In this document: one piece after another, positions 1 to 8,916 of the stretch
Layout of the letters: each line of letters begins with the position of its first letter
Numbering within the stretch: the first letter of the stretch is position 1
Assembly (NCBI RefSeq): GCF_000182645.1
Contig: NZ_ACQA01000001.1
Span: forward strand, 620,001-684,000
Reading direction: 5' to 3'
DNA length: 64,000 nucleotides
Origin: Brucella intermedia LMG 3301
GTDB lineage: Bacteria; Pseudomonadota; Alphaproteobacteria; Rhizobiales; Rhizobiaceae
Made by a program: the position numbers and the translations under genes
Notes under the pieces: model-generated
The model's database searches: none
Seen by the model: the letters and a program-made list of their open reading frames with translations, nothing else
Told to the model about the DNA's origin: nothing

Positions 1-137
1 AATACGAAGACCGTCCCTGTAAAAGGTCCTTGCCCAGCTCGTTCTTGACCAACGCCGCCAATCCATCATGGCCCTTGCGGAAATCTACCGGCTTTGTCGC
101 CACCATGATCCGGACGCGGTTCGACGGAAAGATCATG
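1..137 (-). pseudogene. IS66-family TnpB fragment, frameshifted and cut by the window edge
   Basis: This is the N-terminal part of an IS66 accessory protein TnpB (Orf2). It reads on the minus strand from ATG at 137 (starting MIFPSNRVRIMVATKPVDFR) and contains the family motif KPVDFRKGHDGLAALV. Near 25-26 the frame breaks: one extra G in the aaaagg run would restore the usual DPFTGTVFVF continuation, whereas the actual frame reads DLLQGRSS. The start overlaps the end of the shifted tnpA frame (ATGA), as usual in IS66. The remainder lies outside the window. The single-base deletion could be real decay or a sequence error. Confidence 0.7.
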
Positions 138-518
138 CCGGAACCGCGTAGGCACGCGCGACAGCGGCGATGCGGGCGGGGGATGCGCTTTCTTCCAGCC
201 GAATGGTGACAGACCCGACGATGATCTCGGGACGGCTGGCTTTTTTGATCGCTGTTCTGAAGCGGGTGGATCAACGATCACCGCTGCGAACTCTATCGCA
301 TCCTCGGGCGCAGGCAGAACCAGCTTGCCCTGCTGCGCCATCGTTCGCCAGGTGGACAGGTGGTTCGGCTTCAGCCCGTGGCGTTCGACGACCTCATTCA
401 CCATCACTCCAGGCCGAAGACCCTCCGAAACGATCTGTGCTTTTACCTCGTCCGGCCAGTGCCGGTGAAACTCACGTCCAGACTTCCTGGTCGTGAGAAC
501 CTCCAATGTACTCTCCAT
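134..518 (-). pseudogene. IS66-family TnpA with a -1 frameshift at an A6 run
   Basis: This is an IS66 orfA-type DNA-binding protein. The N-terminal half, from ATG at 518, carries an HTH-like segment (EVVERHGLKPNHLSTWR). The family's C-terminal motif (EIIVGSVTIRLEESASPARI) is in the -1 frame and ends with a TGA at 134-136 that overlaps the tnpB start. The switch point is the A6 run at 241-246, which reads A AAA AAG on the coding strand, the classic -1 slippery heptamer. It may therefore be a mutated gene or a programmed frameshift. The element seems incomplete here, because I could not recognise a clear terminal repeat upstream. Confidence 0.65.
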
Positions 519-605
519 GGAGAAACTCCCGTTGCTTGTCCATGGATGCGATTCCAGATCAGAGCGGGAAGGACAACGTGGGGGCGGAACATCGGTTACT
601 GACAA

Positions 606-1021
606 TCAGATCAATCAGAGCGCATCGTCAGCAATCTTACGGCTTGCGACGCAAGCTGGTTGAAACTGTTTGCAGGATTTTTTGGTGGGGGCAATGTGGG
701 AAAAGTTTAAAGAAAACAAAATTTGCAGAGATTGGGAGAACGTTGGTCGTAGACCGCTTTCCTCGCCTATTGACGCCGTCGCAAGACGGCGCAACTCAAC
801 GATTGATCGTCTTGTCGCCGCATTGTTGAATTAGTTCGCCTGAGAAAGATTCCATTTAAGGCTAATGGACCCACGATCTTCTCTCTGACATTGGAGTGCT
901 GATGTTATTAGCCAATCGAGGAACAGCGACATTGTCTGCGGAATGCTATTATCACCGGGGTTTTTGACGCGATATTCGTTCTCATATATAGGCCGTCAGG
1001 GATAGCCCTTGCAAAGGAAGT
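606..1021. other. Intergenic region upstream of the O-antigen export operon
   Basis: About 400 bases without a convincing gene lie between the IS66 remnant and the export operon. The region holds a GC hairpin with a GCAA tetraloop (stem CGCCGTC/GACGGCG, 774-791) that is not followed by a T run, and a plausible sigma-70 promoter just before the first operon gene. Short open frames here lack ribosome binding sites and recognisable sequence. Confidence 0.5.
964..992 (+). promoter_or_regulatory. Candidate sigma-70 promoter for the wzm-wzt operon
   Basis: A TTGACG -35 box (964-969) and a TATAGG -10 box (987-992) are separated by exactly 17 bases. They lie about 40 bases upstream of the wzm start. 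No other good promoter is visible in the 400-base gap. Assigned by pattern only. Confidence 0.4.
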
Positions 1022-1030
1022 ATGATCAAT

Positions 1031-1816
1031 ATGGTAATGTCCATATGGAATTATAGACATTTTATATACGCATCCATTTTGGCTGAGTTGAAGGGGCGTT
1101 TTGCGCGCTCGAAGCTGGGTATGTTTTGGTCTATATTGCATCCGCTGGCGCAATCTACGATATATGCCGTCGTCCTCAGTGAGATACTGAGTGCCAAGCT
1201 GCATGGAATAGATGATAAGGCGGCTTATTCCATTTATCTAATCGCGGGACTTGCAAGTTGGAACCTTTTTATCGAGATATTTAATCGTTGTCTGACGGTA
1301 TTTATCGATTACGCGGGTGTGTTAAAAAAGATTGTATTTCCTCGTGTATGCCTTCCGATTATTGTCTGGGGGAGTGCGCTAGTTAATCATATACTTCTGC
1401 TGTTCGCCGCTGCAGTTGTTTTTCTATTTTTTGGCCATTTCCCACATGTGACGTGGTTAGCGATTCCCATCGGAATACTTCTGATTTCAATGTTCGCGTT
1501 TGGGTTGGGGCTATTATTGGGTGTATTCAATATTTTTGTTCGAGATATAGGCCAAGCCGTGGCCGTGATTCTGCAAATTTGGTTCTGGCTCACCCCGATA
1601 GTTTATACGGTCGAAACGGTCCCAGAAAAATTTCGATGGATTGTTGAGTTAAATCCGATGACCGCGTTGGTTCGGCTATATCAAGATGCATTGCTCTTCC
1701 ACCGCTGGCCAAGCGTTGAAACGTTAATCTATCCCGCCGTTGTGTCTCTGACGTTGTTAATTGTCGCGCTTGTCGTATTCAAGCGAGCTAATTCGGAATT
1801 GGTGGATGCATTATGA
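1031..1816 (+). CDS. wzm: O-antigen ABC exporter permease (Wzm-type)
   Basis: This is an ABC-2 type inner-membrane permease that, with Wzt, exports a completed undecaprenyl-linked O-polysaccharide to the periplasm. The protein is about 260 residues, usual for the family. It opens with the characteristic segment before the first membrane helix (ELKGRFARSKLGMFWSILHP) and has roughly six hydrophobic segments. In-frame ATGs occur at 1022, 1031 and 1037. The purine-rich AAAGGAAG ends at 1020, only one base from 1022 but ten from 1031, so 1031 is the preferred start. It overlaps wzt by four bases (ATGA), as expected for a translationally coupled transporter pair. Base composition is AT-rich compared with the second half of the window. 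Confidence 0.9.
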   Translation: MVMSIWNYRHFIYASILAELKGRFARSKLGMFWSILHPLAQSTIYAVVLSEILSAKLHGIDDKAAYSIYLIAGLASWNLFIEIFNRCLTVFIDYAGVLKKIVFPRVCLPIIVWGSALVNHILLLFAAAVVFLFFGHFPHVTWLAIPIGILLISMFAFGLGLLLGVFNIFVRDIGQAVAVILQIWFWLTPIVYTVETVPEKFRWIVELNPMTALVRLYQDALLFHRWPSVETLIYPAVVSLTLLIVALVVFKRANSELVDAL

Positions 1817-3108
1817 GTGACCCAGTTATCGCAGTCGAAAATCTGGGAAAATGTTACCCAGTTTACCAATCAAACATCGATCGTTTCGCGAATTGGTTTG
1901 GCATGTCGATAAGCCCCAAGGAGGAATATTGGGCCATTAGAGACATAAGTTTTAGGTTAGATGCTGGTGAGGCGCTCGCCCTTGTGGGGCAAAACGGCGC
2001 GGGAAAGAGCACCTTGTTGAAGGTGATTACAGGTACGGTGCGACCCACAGAGGGCTCCGTTCAGATTAATGGAAGCGTAAGCGCGATCCTAGAGCTCGGA
2101 TTAGGTTTCAATCCCGAGTTCACAGGTCGCCAAAATATCTATCAGGCTGGCGGTCTCATGGGGTTCTCCAAGGAGAGACTGCATACGCTTATTCCCGATA
2201 TTCAAAGTTTTTCAGAGCTAGGTGAATTCTTTGATAAGCCGATAAGAGTGTATTCTTCAGGTATGCATGCCCGCTTGGCATTTTCGCTTGCGACCGCTGT
2301 GCGTCCAGATGTTCTCATTGTGGATGAAGTACTATCAGTAGGGGATGCGTTTTTCCAAGCCAAATGTTTTGATCGTATTTCGTCTTTCAAAAACGAAGGA
2401 ACTTCTCTCCTTTTTGTGACTCATTCAATGGGCGACGTTGTAAAGCATTGTGATCGAGCCGTCTTCATTGAGAAGGGAACAGTAAAATTTGATGGGGATA
2501 CGCGGCAAGCGTGTAATCTTTATTATGATAGTCTTTTTGGAAAAAGGAAGGTTAAGTCAGTAGATTCCTCATCCAACATGGATTCTGATGTGACTTTGAG
2601 TACTTTCGAGGATGTCTACAGCACTAGACCGAATTATCGAAAAGAAGAACACCGTTGGGGCCAAGGCGGGGCGCGTATTATTGATTACAACGTAAAGAGC
2701 AATGGTAAATCTCACCCGCCGTCGATCGAAAGCGGCTCCATGGTTGACTTCTCGTTCTCGGTCCTTTTCGACGACGATTATCCTGATGTGACTCCTGGAA
2801 TACTTCTTAAGAGCCATGATGGGCTTTTCATTTACGGAACCAATTCCTTTTTGTCGGGAAAAGGGATGAATGTATCAGCAAGAAAAGGCGAATTGAAAGT
2901 ATTCAAATTTAGTATGCCGATAAATTTGAATGGAGGCCATTATTTGTTGTCGTTCGGGGTTTCGAGCGGGCCGCAGGAGAATCTCCTACCACTGGATAGG
3001 CGCTACGATTCGGTGCTAATAACGGTAGAGCGGCCTATGCCATTTTGGGGCATCTTTGATTTGCAAGCGAACTTTGAAACGATGGGTCCGATAAGCCATG
3101 ACAACTGA
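1813..3108 (+). CDS. wzt: O-antigen ABC exporter ATPase with C-terminal domain (Wzt-type)
   Basis: This is the cytoplasmic ATPase partner of Wzm. Walker A GQNGAGKST is at residues 59-67, the signature YSSGM at about 147-151, Walker B VLIVDE at 167-172 and the switch His at 204. At 431 residues it is longer than a bare ABC ATPase. The extra beta-rich region (about 275-431) sits where Wzt proteins of the E. coli O9a type carry a carbohydrate-binding domain that recognises the modified non-reducing end of the O-chain. The next gene encodes the matching chain-capping enzyme, which supports that reading. The gene overlaps its neighbours at both ends. Confidence 0.9.
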   Translation: MSDPVIAVENLGKCYPVYQSNIDRFANWFGMSISPKEEYWAIRDISFRLDAGEALALVGQNGAGKSTLLKVITGTVRPTEGSVQINGSVSAILELGLGFNPEFTGRQNIYQAGGLMGFSKERLHTLIPDIQSFSELGEFFDKPIRVYSSGMHARLAFSLATAVRPDVLIVDEVLSVGDAFFQAKCFDRISSFKNEGTSLLFVTHSMGDVVKHCDRAVFIEKGTVKFDGDTRQACNLYYDSLFGKRKVKSVDSSSNMDSDVTLSTFEDVYSTRPNYRKEEHRWGQGGARIIDYNVKSNGKSHPPSIESGSMVDFSFSVLFDDDYPDVTPGILLKSHDGLFIYGTNSFLSGKGMNVSARKGELKVFKFSMPINLNGGHYLLSFGVSSGPQENLLPLDRRYDSVLITVERPMPFWGIFDLQANFETMGPISHDN

Positions 3109-4831
3109 ACTTGAGCGTTTAGTTTTTAAGTTGCCTGAAGTTTATCAGCCGATTTGGGGGCGTCCTGATTTGTCCGCATCGCGCTCACGAGGCTGCGAAG
3201 ATCGGCTGCAGCAGCTCTTGACCGTCTACAGTAAGGTCAGCAATCTGCTGGGGCGTCCTTTGCGAGTTCTGGATTTGGGCTGTGCTCAGGGATATTTCAG
3301 TCATGCTCTTTCCGACGCAGGGGCGGAAGTCTGTGGAGTTGATTACCTAGCTGAGAATATTGCGGTCTGTCGTGCGATAGCTCAAGAGCGTGGTGATAAC
3401 CGGATTGTGTTTAAATGCGACCGGGTTGAAGAGTTTGTACAGTCTATAGCAATGGACGAGTATGATCTTATTCTCGGTTTGAGTGTATTTCACCACATGG
3501 TCGAGGCCAAAGGCATAACGTTTGTTATCGATTGTCTAAACGTGCTCGCTCGGAAGAGTGAGTGTTGTATTTTTGAGTTTGCGACAAATGTAGAGCCTGT
3601 TCACTGGGCAGTTGCGCAGCCGGCCAACGTAGAGGATTTATTAGTTGGATTTTCTTATGTCCATTTATTGTCTCAACACGAGACCCACCTTTCAGAGTAT
3701 AAGCGTCCGCTATATTTTGCAAGCTCGAAAGTTTTCTATGTAGATGATGTCATTTTCCATTATGAGAAATGGACAACTGTATCCAATGCACTAGTTCCAA
3801 ATTCAAGGGAAGGGCGTCGTCGTTTCTATTTTTCCAAAGATAAGATGGCGAAACAGTATAGAATATTACAGGACAGTTCTTCTCAGCTGGAAGAGAATGA
3901 ATGGCGAAATGAAGTTTCTTTTCTGACTTCCGACATTGAGGTTGAATACAAGCCTAAGATCTATTCTAAAGGTTTTCGTGGCGGAGAAGCGTGGATTGTA
4001 AGGGAGATTTACGAAGGAAATACACTGGATGATTTCATCGTAAAGGGAAAATATTATGATTCTGCCAATTTATTAGAGAGTGTATTGAAGTACTTATCTC
4101 AGTTGGAACAGGCTGGCTATTATCATAGCGATTTGCGAGCATGGAACACTTTAATATGCGACGACGGCTCTGTTCGTCTGATTGATTACGGTGCTATTTC
4201 ACGCATTCGTTCAGATTGCTCCTGGCCGCACGATCTCTTCCTGTCATTCCTAATTTTTTGCCATGAGGTTCTTGGACGGAAAATCGAATTCCCCATTCCA
4301 ACTCGACCGAGTTGGTTAAATCCAGATGACTTGCCGTCACCATATAACGAGATCTTCTGGAGACTTTTAAAGCGGGTACCAGATAAATGGAGTTTCTCCG
4401 ATCTGTACGAGCAAATTAAAAATGCGGGCGGCGAGGCAAGTTTCACTGGGGCGGACTCAATCCCCGAGCCGACTATGAAGCTCTTGGCTGAAAGATACGA
4501 AGAATCTGCTAGCGAATTGCGTCGACATTTGGCTTGGTTGGAGGGAAAGATTCTAAACGTCGAAGACGTACTTCGGCAAAAAGACGCAGAGATATTGAGA
4601 TTTGAGTCCACGTTGAAAGAGATACGTACGGAACATGAGAAAACCATAGCGGAGTATGAGGAAGTCGTTGCAGAGCATGAGAAAGCGATTGCGGGCCAAA
4701 ATTTAGCGTATAAAACGCTGCACGCTGAAAAAAATGATCTAGAAGATCGTTTAAGCACGATTTTTGCCTCGAGAAGCTGGAAGTTGGTATCAAAGCTTTC
4801 ATCTATCAAACGCCTAATTTTGTCCAAGTGA
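3098..4831 (+). CDS. WbdD-like bifunctional methyltransferase-kinase with coiled coil (O-chain terminator)
   Basis: Three modules are visible in 577 residues. Residues about 50-165 form a class I SAM methyltransferase (motif I VLDLGCAQGYF at 57-67). Residues about 250-445 form a kinase-like domain with catalytic loop HSDLRAWN (343-350) and metal loop LIDYG (361-365). Residues about 460-555 are a charged heptad-like coiled coil rich in E/K. The C-terminus (SRSWKLVSKLSSIKRLI) is basic and amphipathic, suited to membrane contact. This is the architecture of E. coli WbdD, which phosphorylates and methylates the O-chain end and sets chain length through its coiled coil. Adjacent wzm/wzt fit that role. 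It is shorter than E. coli WbdD (about 700 residues). Function is inferred from architecture. Confidence 0.8.
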   Translation: MTTELERLVFKLPEVYQPIWGRPDLSASRSRGCEDRLQQLLTVYSKVSNLLGRPLRVLDLGCAQGYFSHALSDAGAEVCGVDYLAENIAVCRAIAQERGDNRIVFKCDRVEEFVQSIAMDEYDLILGLSVFHHMVEAKGITFVIDCLNVLARKSECCIFEFATNVEPVHWAVAQPANVEDLLVGFSYVHLLSQHETHLSEYKRPLYFASSKVFYVDDVIFHYEKWTTVSNALVPNSREGRRRFYFSKDKMAKQYRILQDSSSQLEENEWRNEVSFLTSDIEVEYKPKIYSKGFRGGEAWIVREIYEGNTLDDFIVKGKYYDSANLLESVLKYLSQLEQAGYYHSDLRAWNTLICDDGSVRLIDYGAISRIRSDCSWPHDLFLSFLIFCHEVLGRKIEFPIPTRPSWLNPDDLPSPYNEIFWRLLKRVPDKWSFSDLYEQIKNAGGEASFTGADSIPEPTMKLLAERYEESASELRRHLAWLEGKILNVEDVLRQKDAEILRFESTLKEIRTEHEKTIAEYEEVVAEHEKAIAGQNLAYKTLHAEKNDLEDRLSTIFASRSWKLVSKLSSIKRLILSK

Positions 4832-5748
4832 GAGTGGATTCGATGTCGTCGCCGTCAAAGCAGAAATCTTCAGTAAAAGACGAGCCTTATGGGGTGCTTC
4901 CCAAGATAATACACCGTATTTACTTTACTGATTACCCTCCATACAAAGACAAATTTGAGCATTATCTGGAAACGTGGCGGAAAGAACTTCCAGAGTATAC
5001 GATCATGGAGTGGAATGCCTCCAATCTGGATCTTAACGCGAACGAATGGGTTCGGCGCGCCGTGCAAGCTCGTCAGCCTGTATTCTTAAGCGAATATTTT
5101 CGTTGGAAGAAATTGCAGGAATTCGGCGGATTATACTTAGACGCTGATTGTGAAGTTTTGTCTGGGCCTGTTTTGAGGCAGCTCATGGACGAACTGCGAG
5201 AGTCCCAGCAGTTTGACGCATTTCTCGGGGTGGAAGAATTTAGTAACGGTTTCCCAACCGCCCAGACCGTCGCAGCCAAGAAGGGGGCCGCGTTGGTTGA
5301 TTTTATGGTGCAGCTTTATGAAAACTCACTCAGTGGTCCCTTGTGGCATTGGAGGGAAGAGCGGAGTTTAATCGGTCCTCAGCTAATAAGTCTATACTTT
5401 AGAGATCAAGGGCGGGATCTTTATGAGGGGATGTTTAAGTATATTACTGAGCCAGAAGTGGAGGCCCGCGTGAAGGTATACCCACAGGAATGGTTCTCAC
5501 CTAAATTCGGAATTTCTGGGCGGGCTCTTAAGTATACCGAGAACACATGTGTCTACCACTTATTCGGTAATGCGAATGTCTCAGAAATGCATTATGAGGG
5601 GCGTCTAATTAGGGATAAGCCGCTGCTATTTCATGAGTACGTGAAGTTTGCCGGCCAGCGTCAATCGGCTTTAGTTAGACTCCGAAATTTTATGTCTCGT
5701 CTGAAGCGGTATGCAAGACGCAAACTAAAGGGATTGTTGGGACAATGA
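4828..5748 (+). CDS. Glycosyltransferase with DXD motif (GT32-like), copy 1
   Basis: This is a sugar transferase of the capsular/O-chain type whose N-terminus (LPKIIHRIYF) and central segment FLSEYFRW...GGLYLDADCEV match the DXD sugar-binding family. The DAD metal-binding motif is at about residues 105-107. Translation may start at GTG 4828, which overlaps the previous stop, or at ATG 4843. No transmembrane segment is evident, but the C-terminus is strongly basic (RLKRYARRKLKG), consistent with peripheral membrane binding. The next gene is a clear paralogue. Donor and acceptor sugars cannot be read from sequence. Confidence 0.8.
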   Translation: MRVDSMSSPSKQKSSVKDEPYGVLPKIIHRIYFTDYPPYKDKFEHYLETWRKELPEYTIMEWNASNLDLNANEWVRRAVQARQPVFLSEYFRWKKLQEFGGLYLDADCEVLSGPVLRQLMDELRESQQFDAFLGVEEFSNGFPTAQTVAAKKGAALVDFMVQLYENSLSGPLWHWREERSLIGPQLISLYFRDQGRDLYEGMFKYITEPEVEARVKVYPQEWFSPKFGISGRALKYTENTCVYHLFGNANVSEMHYEGRLIRDKPLLFHEYVKFAGQRQSALVRLRNFMSRLKRYARRKLKGLLGQ

Positions 5749-6605
5749 ACTTGAAAAAACTGCATCGCATCTATTTCGGCTTTGACGGCAAGCCCGATAT
5801 GTTCGGTGCATATTTAGAGACGTGGAAATCTCAACTCCCGAACTTTGAAATATGCCATTGGAACGCGTCCAACCTGCCAGTCGACATTAACTCTTATACC
5901 CGGGCGTTATACGAGGCGAAAGATCACGCTTTCCTGACGGATTACTTCAGGTGGTGGGTACTGAAAGAGTATGGAGGCGTGTACTTTGATGCAGACATCG
6001 AGGTCGTGAATGGTGGAATTTTTAACCAGCTGATCGAAGAACTGGAATCTGCTGATTCTTTCGATGCGTTCATAGGGATCGATGAAAAAGTGGGCGGCTG
6101 GTATACAGCTCATTCAATGGCATCGAAGCCCAATAGCGATCTTGCGACCTTTATGTGTGAGGCTTATGAAGGTCTCGGACATCTGAAAGTTTGGCGAAAG
6201 AAAGCGTTATACTTGTGGGCACCGCAATTAGCGGCGCTCTATTTTGCCAATAAAGGGCATAACGTTGATGGAATGGGTACCACACCAAATCTCGAGAATC
6301 CGATCGTCGTTGCCGGAGTAAAAATATACCCGCAAGATTATTTTTCCCCATTGATACCGACCGGCGAAAAAAAACGACCTTTTAAACTCAATGCTTTTAC
6401 AGAAAACACCTCGATCTGCCATCACTTCGCATGTACGTGGCACGATGCAGATTCGATTTATGCCTCCTACGCTCAGGAGAAGGGTGGAAGCGCCAGTATA
6501 ATGCTTTCGGATATATCAAGGAATCGTGAGTTTAGCTTAGAGGATACGCTGCGCAAGGCAATACCGTCTGGCATAAAGAGCTGGGTGCGTAGGCTGGTGG
6601 GTTGA
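5745..6605 (+). CDS. Glycosyltransferase with DXD motif (GT32-like), copy 2
   Basis: This is a paralogue of the upstream gene, sharing the order LHRIYF, YLETW, WNASNL, DYFRW and GGVYFDADIEV, with the DAD motif at about residues 82-84. It starts four bases before the previous stop (ATGA), so the two are translationally coupled. The C-terminal third differs most from copy 1, which suggests divergence in acceptor specificity after duplication. It probably adds a residue to the O-chain exported by the operon. Precise linkage is unknown. Confidence 0.8.
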   Translation: MNLKKLHRIYFGFDGKPDMFGAYLETWKSQLPNFEICHWNASNLPVDINSYTRALYEAKDHAFLTDYFRWWVLKEYGGVYFDADIEVVNGGIFNQLIEELESADSFDAFIGIDEKVGGWYTAHSMASKPNSDLATFMCEAYEGLGHLKVWRKKALYLWAPQLAALYFANKGHNVDGMGTTPNLENPIVVAGVKIYPQDYFSPLIPTGEKKRPFKLNAFTENTSICHHFACTWHDADSIYASYAQEKGGSASIMLSDISRNREFSLEDTLRKAIPSGIKSWVRRLVG

Positions 6606-6629
6606 GTTCAGGTGGAAGTGGGAATTAAT

Positions 6630-7733
6630 ATGAGTAATCATCTCAATGTATTTGAGGGCGCCAAAGTTCTAGTGACGGGGCATTGCGGTTTCAAAGGCAG
6701 TTGGCTAACACAATGGTTAACGCAACTTGGCGCAGAAGTTTGTGGGTTCTCATTGGAAGTTCCTACCGCGCCCTCAATGTTTAATTCTTTAGTGAAAGGA
6801 AACTCGCTTATCGATTTGCGTGGCAATGTTTGTGACCAGGCAGCTGTTGTCGATGCACTTACGAAGTTTCAGCCAGATTTCGTTTTTCATTTGGCTGCTC
6901 AACCCATAGTTAAACTTTCTTATGTTGACCCTATTTTGACTTGGCAATCAAATGTCATGGGAACTGTTAGCGTGCTCGAGGCGTTACGCCAAGTTGATAA
7001 CGAATGTGTGGCTGTTTTTATAACAAGCGACAAGGCTTACGATAATGTGGAATGGGTTTGGGGATATCGGGAGACCGATGCCCTAGGTGGGCCGGACCCA
7101 TATAGTGCCTCCAAGGGCGCTGCGGAGCTCGCAATTAAGTCATATGTCCGTTCCTTCTTCCCGAAGACTGGAGCCGTCAGAGTCGGCGTAGGTCGGGCCG
7201 GAAATGTAATTGGCGGAGGCGATTGGGCCGCCGACCGAATTATTCCTGATTGTGTTCGCTCATGGTCGTCTGGTGATTCAGTAAAGCTCAGGCGTCCCAA
7301 CGCCACTCGTCCTTGGCAGCACGTCCTAGAGCCACTGAGCGGTTATCTTGCGCTTGCAGCAGCACTAAAAGAAGGAAACGAGTTACACGGAGAAGCGTTT
7401 AATTTCGGACCGAATCTCGATGAAAACTACACTGTTTGTCAGGTTGTTGCCGACATGGCCAAACATTGGCCAGGCGCAGAATGGGCGGATGTATCCGCAG
7501 GCGAAGCTACCTCTGTTTACGAGTCGCATCTCCTAAAGTTGAACTGTGACAAAGCTCTTTATCATTTAAGCTGGCGTGCATCCATGGATTACGAACAGAC
7601 AGTCCGGATGACAATCGAATGGTACTTGGAGTTTTACAAGAACAAGCCCGATGACATGCGGGAATTCACTAGAGGTCAGATCTCAGAATATACCCAAATA
7701 GCCGCAGGGAGAGGTGTGCGATGGGCCCGGTGA
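6630..7733 (+). CDS. rfbG: CDP-glucose 4,6-dehydratase
   Basis: This short-chain dehydrogenase converts CDP-D-glucose to CDP-4-keto-6-deoxy-D-glucose. It has the CDP-glucose dehydratase version of the nucleotide-binding loop (VTGHCGFKGSWLT) and the catalytic pattern YSASK preceded by SDKAYDN and RETDALGG. Length (367 residues) fits the family. GTG at 6612 is possible, but GGAAGTGGGA at 6614-6623 is correctly placed for ATG 6630. Its product is made from the nucleotide sugar supplied by rfbF, two genes downstream. AT-rich codon use is shared with its neighbours. Confidence 0.9.
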   Translation: MSNHLNVFEGAKVLVTGHCGFKGSWLTQWLTQLGAEVCGFSLEVPTAPSMFNSLVKGNSLIDLRGNVCDQAAVVDALTKFQPDFVFHLAAQPIVKLSYVDPILTWQSNVMGTVSVLEALRQVDNECVAVFITSDKAYDNVEWVWGYRETDALGGPDPYSASKGAAELAIKSYVRSFFPKTGAVRVGVGRAGNVIGGGDWAADRIIPDCVRSWSSGDSVKLRRPNATRPWQHVLEPLSGYLALAAALKEGNELHGEAFNFGPNLDENYTVCQVVADMAKHWPGAEWADVSAGEATSVYESHLLKLNCDKALYHLSWRASMDYEQTVRMTIEWYLEFYKNKPDDMREFTRGQISEYTQIAAGRGVRWAR

Positions 7734-8137
7734 CTTCAGATATAGGCGTATTCGATCTTCGACGAATACCTTTACAAGGTGGAGATGTATTGAAAGGTAT
7801 GATGGGCTCTGACGGCTTGTCATCAGATTTCGGTGAGCTCTATTTCAGCTTTATTGAATTTGGCTATGTGAAAGGCTGGAAACGACATAACCGCATGTCG
7901 TCAAATCTCATAGTGCCTGTTGGCGCCGTAAAGTTTGTATTCATTGGCGATGACCCTAGTGATCGTCTGGAGATTATTTCCGGCGAGGGTGAACACCGAA
8001 GAATTTCAGTGCCGCCAGGTTTCTGGATGGCGTTTAGTGGGCTGACGAAAGGCCCAAACTTAGTTGTGAATATTGCGGATATTCCGCACGATGACAACGA
8101 GGAAGATCGGAAAAGCTTGGCGGCTTTCGAATTCTAA
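7721..8137 (+). CDS. RmlC-like cupin, probable sugar-nucleotide 3,5-epimerase family
   Basis: This 138-residue single-domain beta-barrel protein resembles dTDP-4-dehydrorhamnose 3,5-epimerases in its central part (GYVKGWKRHNRMSSNLIVPVG, then PPGFWMAFSGL). It overlaps the end of rfbG by 13 bases and lies between the dehydratase and the cytidylyltransferase, so a 4-keto-6-deoxy sugar nucleotide is its likely substrate. It is shorter than typical RmlC (about 180 residues, as encoded at 26570). It might instead be a 3- or 5-epimerase or a ketoisomerase of the same fold. Reaction not established. Confidence 0.65.
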   Translation: MGPVTSDIGVFDLRRIPLQGGDVLKGMMGSDGLSSDFGELYFSFIEFGYVKGWKRHNRMSSNLIVPVGAVKFVFIGDDPSDRLEIISGEGEHRRISVPPGFWMAFSGLTKGPNLVVNIADIPHDDNEEDRKSLAAFEF

Positions 8138-8148
8138 AGGAATCTCAG

Positions 8149-8916
8149 ATGAAGACTATTATTTTGGCTGGTGGGTTTGGCACTAGAATGTCGGAATTCA
8201 CAAATGTAATTCCTAAGCCTATGGTGCCGATTGGGGGTAAGCCAATACTGTGGCACATCATGAACATTTATTCACGGTATCAAAGAACAGATTTTATTGT
8301 TGCCTTGGGATATCTTGCGCCAGTAATTAAAGAGTATTTTCTGCATTATGGCACTTTGAATTCTGATTTTACAGTAAATCTTCAGACTGGAGCCGTTAAT
8401 ATTCATACGGATACCCGTCTCAACTGGAATGTGACGTTGGTTGATACCGGCGAAAATTCTATGACTGGCGGTCGTGTTAAACGATTAAAAGACTTTATTG
8501 GTAATGAGCCATTTTTGCTTACTTACGGAGATGGTGTTGCAAATGTAGATATAGATAAACTGATCAAATTTCATAAATCTCATGGTAAAATGGTAACGGT
8601 TACGGCCGTACGGCCGAGCGCGAGATTTGGTGAACTTCAGATTGAAGACGGACTTGTTACTGAATTCATGGAGAAACCACAAGCAACTCAGGGGTGGATA
8701 AATGGTGGCTACTTTGTCATGAATCCCGAGTTTCTGGACTTCATTGAGGGGGATGAGACAATTCTGGAAAAAGATCCATTGGAAAATGTGGCTCGCGCTG
8801 GTCAGCTTATGGCGTATCGACATGACGGTTTTTGGCAATGCATGGATACAAAAAGGGATGTAGAAGCCTTAGATGCTTTGGCTAAAGCAGGTGAAAAGGC
8901 GCCTTGGTATGTCTAA
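8149..8916 (+). CDS. rfbF: Glucose-1-phosphate cytidylyltransferase
   Basis: This enzyme makes CDP-glucose from glucose-1-phosphate and CTP. The nucleotidyltransferase signature AGGFGTRMSE begins at residue 7 and is followed by KPMVPIGGKPILWHIM. Residue order in LTYGDGVANVDI and GGYFVMNPEFLDFI is that of RfbF proteins, which differ from RmlA in lacking the GSGTRLYP form. Length (255) is typical. It starts 11 bases after the previous stop with AAAGGAATCT upstream, and its own stop overlaps the next start. It feeds RfbG. Confidence 0.92.
   Translation: MKTIILAGGFGTRMSEFTNVIPKPMVPIGGKPILWHIMNIYSRYQRTDFIVALGYLAPVIKEYFLHYGTLNSDFTVNLQTGAVNIHTDTRLNWNVTLVDTGENSMTGGRVKRLKDFIGNEPFLLTYGDGVANVDIDKLIKFHKSHGKMVTVTAVRPSARFGELQIEDGLVTEFMEKPQATQGWINGGYFVMNPEFLDFIEGDETILEKDPLENVARAGQLMAYRHDGFWQCMDTKRDVEALDALAKAGEKAPWYV

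Noticed and set aside
506..829. Short plus-strand frames before wzm as possible genes
   Set aside because: No ribosome binding site and no recognisable sequence; part is antisense to the IS66 tnpA.
606..1021. A JUMPstart/ops element before the O-antigen operon
   Set aside because: I looked for the GGCGGTAG-type ops motif and did not find it.
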